Source of the DNA: Diphasiastrum complanatum | Lineage: Eukaryota; Streptophyta; Lycopodiopsida; Lycopodiales; Lycopodiaceae | NCBI GenBank assembly: GCA_029204225.1 | Contig: CM055092.1 | Span: 28,880,359 to 28,944,358, forward strand | DNA: 64,000 nt | Reading direction: 5' to 3' | In this document: piece after piece, positions 61,013-64,000 of the stretch | How positions within the stretch are numbered: position 1 is the first letter of the stretch | Layout of the letters: the number at the start of each line of letters is the position of its first letter | Notes under the pieces: generated by a model | Told to the model about the DNA's origin: nothing | The model's input: only the letters and a program-made list of their open reading frames with translations | The model's database searches: none | Program-made: the position numbers and the translations under genes

Positions 61013-61954
61013 ATGCCATTCCATAGTGCGCTAAAATCTTTCACCAGGCTTCAACGATATATCCATCGAAGTTTTCAGCTGCCTACTATTCCTGATGAAC
61101 AACGAAAAACAGAAGAGATTCTTGAAATTCTCCAGATTCCTATGAATCTGTTGAATATAGGTGTTGCTAAGGGGACTAGAGAGTATCCCGCAGTATCTGC
61201 TATCCTTGATAGCAGATCAGCCGTTAATATAATGGCTTTGTCCTTGACAAAGTCATGGGGCTTCCAAACCCTTGATCAACCATGATACAAACTTTGCATG
61301 ACTGATCAACGAGTTACCGACCCTGCTGGTCATTTATCAGATATAAAGGATCAAATAGTAGGTGTCAAATTTGTGATCGATTGTGTCATGTTAGACTTAC
61401 CAAAAAATGACAATACTTATAAACTCCTTCTTGATACACCCTGGCTCCAGATGGTAGGTGTTGTCCAAGATTGGAAGCATAGCAAAATCACCTTTGGCAA
61501 TCACGACAAACGAGTCACTGTCGACTCAACTGGCCATGTCAAGCCCGCTAAAGTTTATGATGATTGGTCATCAGCAAAATATGACGAATCAGATAGTGTC
61601 CCAATCCAACCCAAAGGCCACTATATGAATTCCACGGACATAATCATTTGGGGACAGGCACTAGCCACTGTGGACTGTGCTTATTCCAATCGATGTCGTA
61701 TCAAAACCGCTGCAGATGCTGTGGATATTCTCCCATCTTTTACAAACATTGATACACCCATCATCCCACTTATGATGATTGACCCGATTCCTATAGCATG
61801 GTGCCCAGGAGAACCTAGCGTCTCTACAGCCCATGTTTTCGAAGAAGGTATTCTTTCCATGGATGATGCTGAAATGACGGATGAACATGTACTCCTTTAT
61901 CTAGATGCCCAACGTTATCCGCCAAAAGCAATTCCCCAGGAGAATGGTTCTTGA
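61013..61954 (+). pseudogene. Gypsy-2 aspartic protease region
   Basis: The first frame (61013-61285) contains AVSAILDSRSAVNIMALSLTKSWGF, the retropepsin active-site segment in which the usual D-S-G is D-S-R. A stop at about 61286 separates it from 61298-61954, with MTDQRVTDPAGHLSDIKDQIVGVKF, KLLLDTPWLQMVGVVQDWKHSKITFG, the expected protease C-terminal part (LLGTPWL-like), and a long tail. The tail stops before any RT block. The arginine in the active site and the stop make it inactive. Confidence 0.85.
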
Positions 61955-62756
61955 CTTCCAGTAAAAAGAGATCGCCCATGTAAGATTTGGGGGCCTTATG
62001 GCAGTCCAGAGAGAGTGCGGGGTCTCTGGAAGCCATAAATACAATAATAGTATGATTCTGGAAAGTTTGAAATTTTTTGAAACTTTCAGCATGAACTTGC
62101 TTGCAAGGATGTAAAATGAAGTCATGGGAGGATGGGTGAGGCCTATATATAGACTTTTTTTTTACAGAAATTCGCAAATTCACCCAAAAATCACCCTAGG
62201 GTTCACGAATTTTGAGGCATTAATCTGAGGGTCGACGAGTTACTGTAAGTGAACTTTTTATACAAAAATGAGTAAAAATGGTTGACAGTGCAAAAATTGG
62301 CCTGATCAAAATTTGTGGATATGACAAAAAAATCGTGGAGATGATTGTGAGGCTCATCAAATTATCTATGAATTCTGTCAGTAAGGATCTGATGCAAAAA
62401 ACTAATTTTTTTTTATTTCTAGAAAGTTTGAGACAGAATTCGTGGAGGTAATAAATGAATCATGCATACTAAAAAAGAGGTTGGGCGAATTCTATTTGAT
62501 GTGGTTGTGAGACAATTTTTTTGAAAAGAACGATTCTGGTGATTTTCACAAAAAAAAAGATTGATTGTATGTGATCTGATGATATCTTGATGTTCTGAAA
62601 CAAGAAAACACATCAAAAATTTGTTGAAATGGTAACCAAACAGAAATAGAATTAAAGAAAAAAATCAAGAAATAAAACAACTAATATATATCAAGATAAA
62701 ACCAGTGTTGTGGTGATGGCATTTATGGACGTCGTTGTCTGGTTTCGGACGAGATG
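61955..62756. other. Unassigned stretch between Gypsy-2 protease and the inverted array
   Basis: No RT was found. A TATA-like string GGCCTATATATAGAC (about 62139-62153) could be an LTR promoter. The rest is AT-rich. Confidence 0.35.
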
Positions 62757-63300
62757 GGACGTGCCGGTTCGTTGAATTTTTAATTTGGAATCGCCGGTCG
62801 AGATTTGAGTGACTCTCTCCGGTCGAGATCTGATAGATGGCTCTGGTCAAGATTTGAGATAGAGTGCTTCGGTCGAGATCTGATAGAGTGCTTCGGTAGA
62901 GATCTGATAGAGTGCTCCGGTCAAGATATGATAGAGTGCTCCGGTCGAGATCTGATAGAGGGTTCCGGTCAAGATCTTATAGAGTGCTTCGGTCAAAATC
63001 TGATAGAGTGCTCCGGTCGAGACCTGATAGAGTGCTCCGGTCGAGATCTGATAGAGTGATTCGGTCGAGATCTGACAGAGTGCTCCGGTCGAGATCTGAT
63101 AGAGTGATTCGGTCAAGATCTGACAGAGTGCTCCAGTCGAGATCTGATAGAAACAGTCCGGTCGAAATTTGACAGAACCGCTCCGGTCGAGATTTGATAG
63201 AAAACGCTTCAGTTGAGATCTGAGACAGGTCTCCGGTTGAGATTTGATAGAACCCGTCGGTTGAGATCTGACAGAAACGCATCGGTTGAGATCTGACAAA
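62757..63300 (-). repeat. 24-bp tandem array, inverted relative to 58430-58790
   Basis: On the plus strand CGGTCGAGATCTGATAGAG recurs about every 24 bp, so the minus strand reads the same TCTCGACCG phrase as the left array. Units near 62900-63150 are very uniform, and those nearer 63300 are diverged. It lies just downstream (in sense) of the gypsy integrase end at 63621-64000. Confidence 0.93.
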
Positions 63301-63620
63301 CACAGTTTGGAAGAATGGAGTTGTGTGATGCAAGTGAAGAACTTCTGGGGAAAAATATGACTGTGGCTCAAAGTAGAAGTTCTTACGAGAAAGGTGTATC
63401 TCAATGAATGATTGTATGCTTAATTGGGAATATTGAGATACCAGACAGACAGAATGAGATGGGCCAAAAGTGTGAGAATCTTTTTTACATAGTGTAGCCT
63501 ATCATTTGTTGACCTAGAACATTCATGACAAACAGGTAATTATAGAAAAAAAAAGTAAATAACAAACAAGAAAATAGAAAATAAAAATAAAAATATAGAA
63601 TATATATCAGGGAAAGTGTT

Positions 63621-64000
63621 AAATTGGGTCAACGAAACACGACTCCTCATAATACCGCCATAGATGACCACCGTTGACAATAGTGTCTAGGAGGATTCCG
63701 TCAAGTGTTTGTAGCTAGACTGCACCATTAGGAAAGATTTTATTGATAATATATGGTCCCTCACTCCGGAATTTCAATTTGCCGGGGTGCTTTTTCGATG
63801 TATAAAGAAGCACCTGGTCACCTAAGTGTAAATCCTTGTTTCACAAGTGACAGTCATGCCAGGCCTTTTGACGTCTTTTGTTAGCTAGTTGTGCGTGGTA
63901 AGATATGACTCTTGTCTTGCATAACTAGGTTAACGTAAATAGCCTGGTTTTGACTTGTTGCTCAATTGTAGCTTTCTCACAGAGATCTGTAGAGAAGGAT
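63621..64000 (-). pseudogene. Gypsy-3 integrase C-terminal end (partial)
   Basis: The minus strand encodes QKAWHDCHL-stop-NKDLHLGDQVLLYTSKKHPG, then KLKFRSEGPYIINKIFPNGA, a stop, and LQTLDGILLDTIVNGGHLWRYYEE. This is the C-terminal region of plant Tat/Athila-type gypsy integrases (WHDxxLxxKxFxxGDxVLLYxSK, PGKLxxxWxGPYxI). It ends with a stop at 63621. In-frame stops show a dead copy. The rest of pol lies beyond the right edge. Confidence 0.85.

Larger units (their letters stand above)
51628..61954 (+). mobile_element. Gypsy-2 element: split 5' LTR, PBS, leader array, gag and protease
   Basis: Its 5' LTR is interrupted by Copia-A2 (51828-57112). Removing that insertion and one copy of the AGCCG duplication leaves an LTR of about 1.2 kb, from TGTTGGTGCG (51628, tentative) to GTGAACA (58100), with TATTTAAGGGCCCCC near 57369 as promoter. 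The primer site TGGCGCTATTTCC follows, then a 24-bp array, gag, zinc knuckle and protease. No RT, RNase H or integrase follows in this orientation. Confidence 0.65.

Noticed and set aside
62847-63404. A 185-codon repetitive protein
   Set aside because: It is open because the repeat unit is 24 bp. No start context or non-repeat domain supports a gene.

Overview
This window is nuclear DNA from a land plant. The evidence is an intact, intronless nuclear psaD gene with a chloroplast transit peptide, a complete plant-type PRELI/MSF1 gene, one exon of a plant-style zf-4CXXC_R1 (CDCA7-like) gene, and a dense load of plant LTR retrotransposons primed by initiator-Met tRNA. The PsaD C-terminus (ending KQSFEL) and the low gene density would fit a fern, lycophyte or bryophyte with an expanded genome, but the sequence does not settle the lineage. 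No rRNA, tRNA, CRISPR or organellar operon was recognised.

Layout. 1-3.4 kb: Copia-1 (minus strand), cut by the window edge in RT. 3.4-4.8 kb: palindrome cluster and the CDCA7-like exon. 4.8-11.5 kb: mostly featureless, with a 41-bp minisatellite, a GC-rich patch, a (GA)n tract and an LTR/PBS remnant. 11.5-13.3 kb: a compact gag-protease unit between two 337-bp direct repeats. 13.7-16.4 kb: Copia-C, internally deleted. 16.5-21.8 kb: Copia-B, nearly complete, inserted into the RT of a gypsy element (21.8-23.9 kb) whose 5' LTR may lie at 26.5-26.9 kb. 29.7-30.3 kb: psaD. 31.5-37.1 kb: a Copia mosaic in which LTR family A was inserted into an older pol. 37.3-38.9 kb: a hAT transposon with a perfect 8-bp target duplication. 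40.2-41.2 kb: solo-LTR-like sequence and a tandem duplication. 44.0-44.6 kb: PRELI gene. 45.6-46.1 kb: 227-bp tandem duplication. 48.7-49.4 kb: LINE RT remnant. 50.9 kb: compound microsatellite. 51.8-57.1 kb: a complete non-autonomous Copia-A element with 5-bp target duplication, nested in the LTR of a second gypsy element whose PBS, leader, gag and protease run to 62 kb. 62.7-64 kb: an opposite-strand gypsy integrase end followed by a 24-bp array that matches, inverted, the array in the leader at 58.4 kb.

The two intact cellular genes act in photosystem I and in mitochondrial phospholipid transfer and have no evident functional link. The rest is nested, decaying retroelement sequence. The strongest observations are: the complete non-autonomous element encoding duplicated, diverged copies of a Copia pol linker; the hAT element with its subterminal GCCGGTT motifs; the inverted 24-bp arrays flanking a gag-protease module; and the G-box palindrome CACACGTGTG recurring in several LTR/leader families. 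Retroelement boundaries come from TG...CA ends, PBS/PPT motifs and repeat comparison by eye, not from alignments.
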